DNA from: Portulaca oleracea
Taxonomy: Eukaryota > Streptophyta > Magnoliopsida > Caryophyllales > Portulacaceae
Reading direction: 5' to 3'
NCBI GenBank assembly: GCA_029582165.1
Contig: CM055879.1
Span: 37,357,330-37,421,329, forward strand
Length of the DNA stretch: 64,000 nucleotides
The notes under the pieces: generated by a model
What the model saw: only the letters and a program-made list of their open reading frames with translations
The model's database searches: none
What the model was told of the DNA's origin: nothing
Position numbers and translations under genes: made by a program
Part shown: one piece after another, positions 63,173-64,000 of the stretch
Position numbering within the stretch: position 1 is the first letter of the stretch
How the letters are laid out: every line of letters starts with the position of its first letter

Positions 63173-64000
63173 TAACATCGTTAAATTAGGTAGTCATCTG
63201 AATCTCTCTACAAGAGACTATTGCTGAATCCTTCACTGTTTTCTTTTAACATTCTTCTACAAAGAAACACATACACAATAGTTAGTAACAACCTTTCAAT
63301 ATCTCAAGTTACACATTTGTTTGTCACCCTTCATATGTAGACGTGTAGTTTAGTTTTCCTTCTCGTTAGAATGTTTGGTGTATTGATTGAGCAAGATTGG
63401 GTAATTAATGACATTTAATTTAACTAGAAATGTCCAAAATACTAGGAAAGAAACAAAACACCCCCAAAATTAGGTCCCATAAACTTGTACCTTTAGTGCA
63501 CCAAAAAGAATAGGGAATGAAACTAGACCCCCCAAACATTCATCATTTTTTTCATTGATTTATGCTTGATTTCTCAACAGTTTGTAACCCTCTTGGCCCT
63601 CACCAATACCCATCAACAAAGTGACTAGGTGCCTAGAATTTTATTTAATTTGTGATAGTGATGGATGTGAGTTCATGCCACTAGCTATAATGGGACCATT
63701 ATCATTTTGTATGTACATCAATCCTCCTACCCTATATGTTTTCTTTTGTTTTTTCATGCTTTTTAGACTCCTTAATTAATATGTTGTGTTTACTAATCTT
63801 ATATAATCAATAATTAATAGTTCATGAATGCTTACTTCTACTTTTCTCTTAGTGGGTCTACATACTATGTATCCTTGGATCAAAAGAAGAACTAAAAGGA
63901 GAAAGAAAGTCTATGATTATATTCCATCTTTTATAGGCATGCAAGTTAATGTTAGAACTCATCATATGTACTAAGAAAAGTTCTCCACATACCCTCTTAA
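63173..64000. other. Spacer, no gene seen
   Basis: AT-rich with no coding signal to the end of the window. Confidence 0.35.

Overview
The window is nuclear DNA of a flowering plant, almost certainly a eudicot. It is AT-rich, its genes have GT-AG introns, and it carries a plant R2R3-MYB gene, an HD-Zip I gene, a plastid-targeted protein gene, MITEs and LTR retrotransposons. I cannot name the species. All gene models are read by eye from splice sites and family knowledge, with no alignment.

Layout. 1-1361 (+): last three exons of an ER UDP-galactose/UDP-glucose transporter (UTR1/UTR3 type). 3163-6568 (-): complete 12-exon FOUR LIPS/MYB88-type R2R3-MYB of 458 aa. As I recall, this gene pair is also adjacent in Arabidopsis, in both duplicated copies (UTR3-FLP and UTR1-MYB88). 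A doubtful 61-aa two-exon ORF (+, 2384-3135) lies between them. 7-29.5 kb: a gene-poor spacer of nested small elements, including MITEs, a solo copia-type LTR with a perfect target-site duplication (TSD), a poly(A) retroposon with a 12-bp TSD, tandem duplications and microsatellites. 29816-30400 (-): single-exon plastid-targeted bPH_2-domain membrane protein. 30.8-35 kb: repeats, including an RTE-type LINE relic and a Stowaway MITE.

35085-55132 (+): a 20.05-kb Ty3/gypsy element of the Tat type, with TG...CA LTRs of 1652 and 1706 bp and a perfect 5-bp TSD (ACCAT). Its gag-pol carries an extra (second) RNase H and is broken by several frameshifts. Downstream of pol, in antisense, sit two spliced genes of the plant-mobile-domain world: a DUF7745-like gene (2 exons, 454 codons) and a PMD gene (6 exons, 702 aa). 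Both read cleanly through every inferred splice junction. A short fragment of the chloroplast psbB gene interrupts the primer-binding site.

The most unusual signal is a motif, GCGCGGATTT, present about 60 times in the non-coding parts of this element (LTRs, leader, spacers, an antisense intron, regions upstream of both antisense genes) and absent from all its coding exons. It is nearly always in the same orientation, and several copies extend into perfect 16-20 bp palindromes.

55451-55916: another solo LTR with a 5-bp TSD. 58522-60450 (-): a three-exon HD-Zip I gene of the ATHB13/23 type (332 aa). The remaining 3.5 kb shows no gene.
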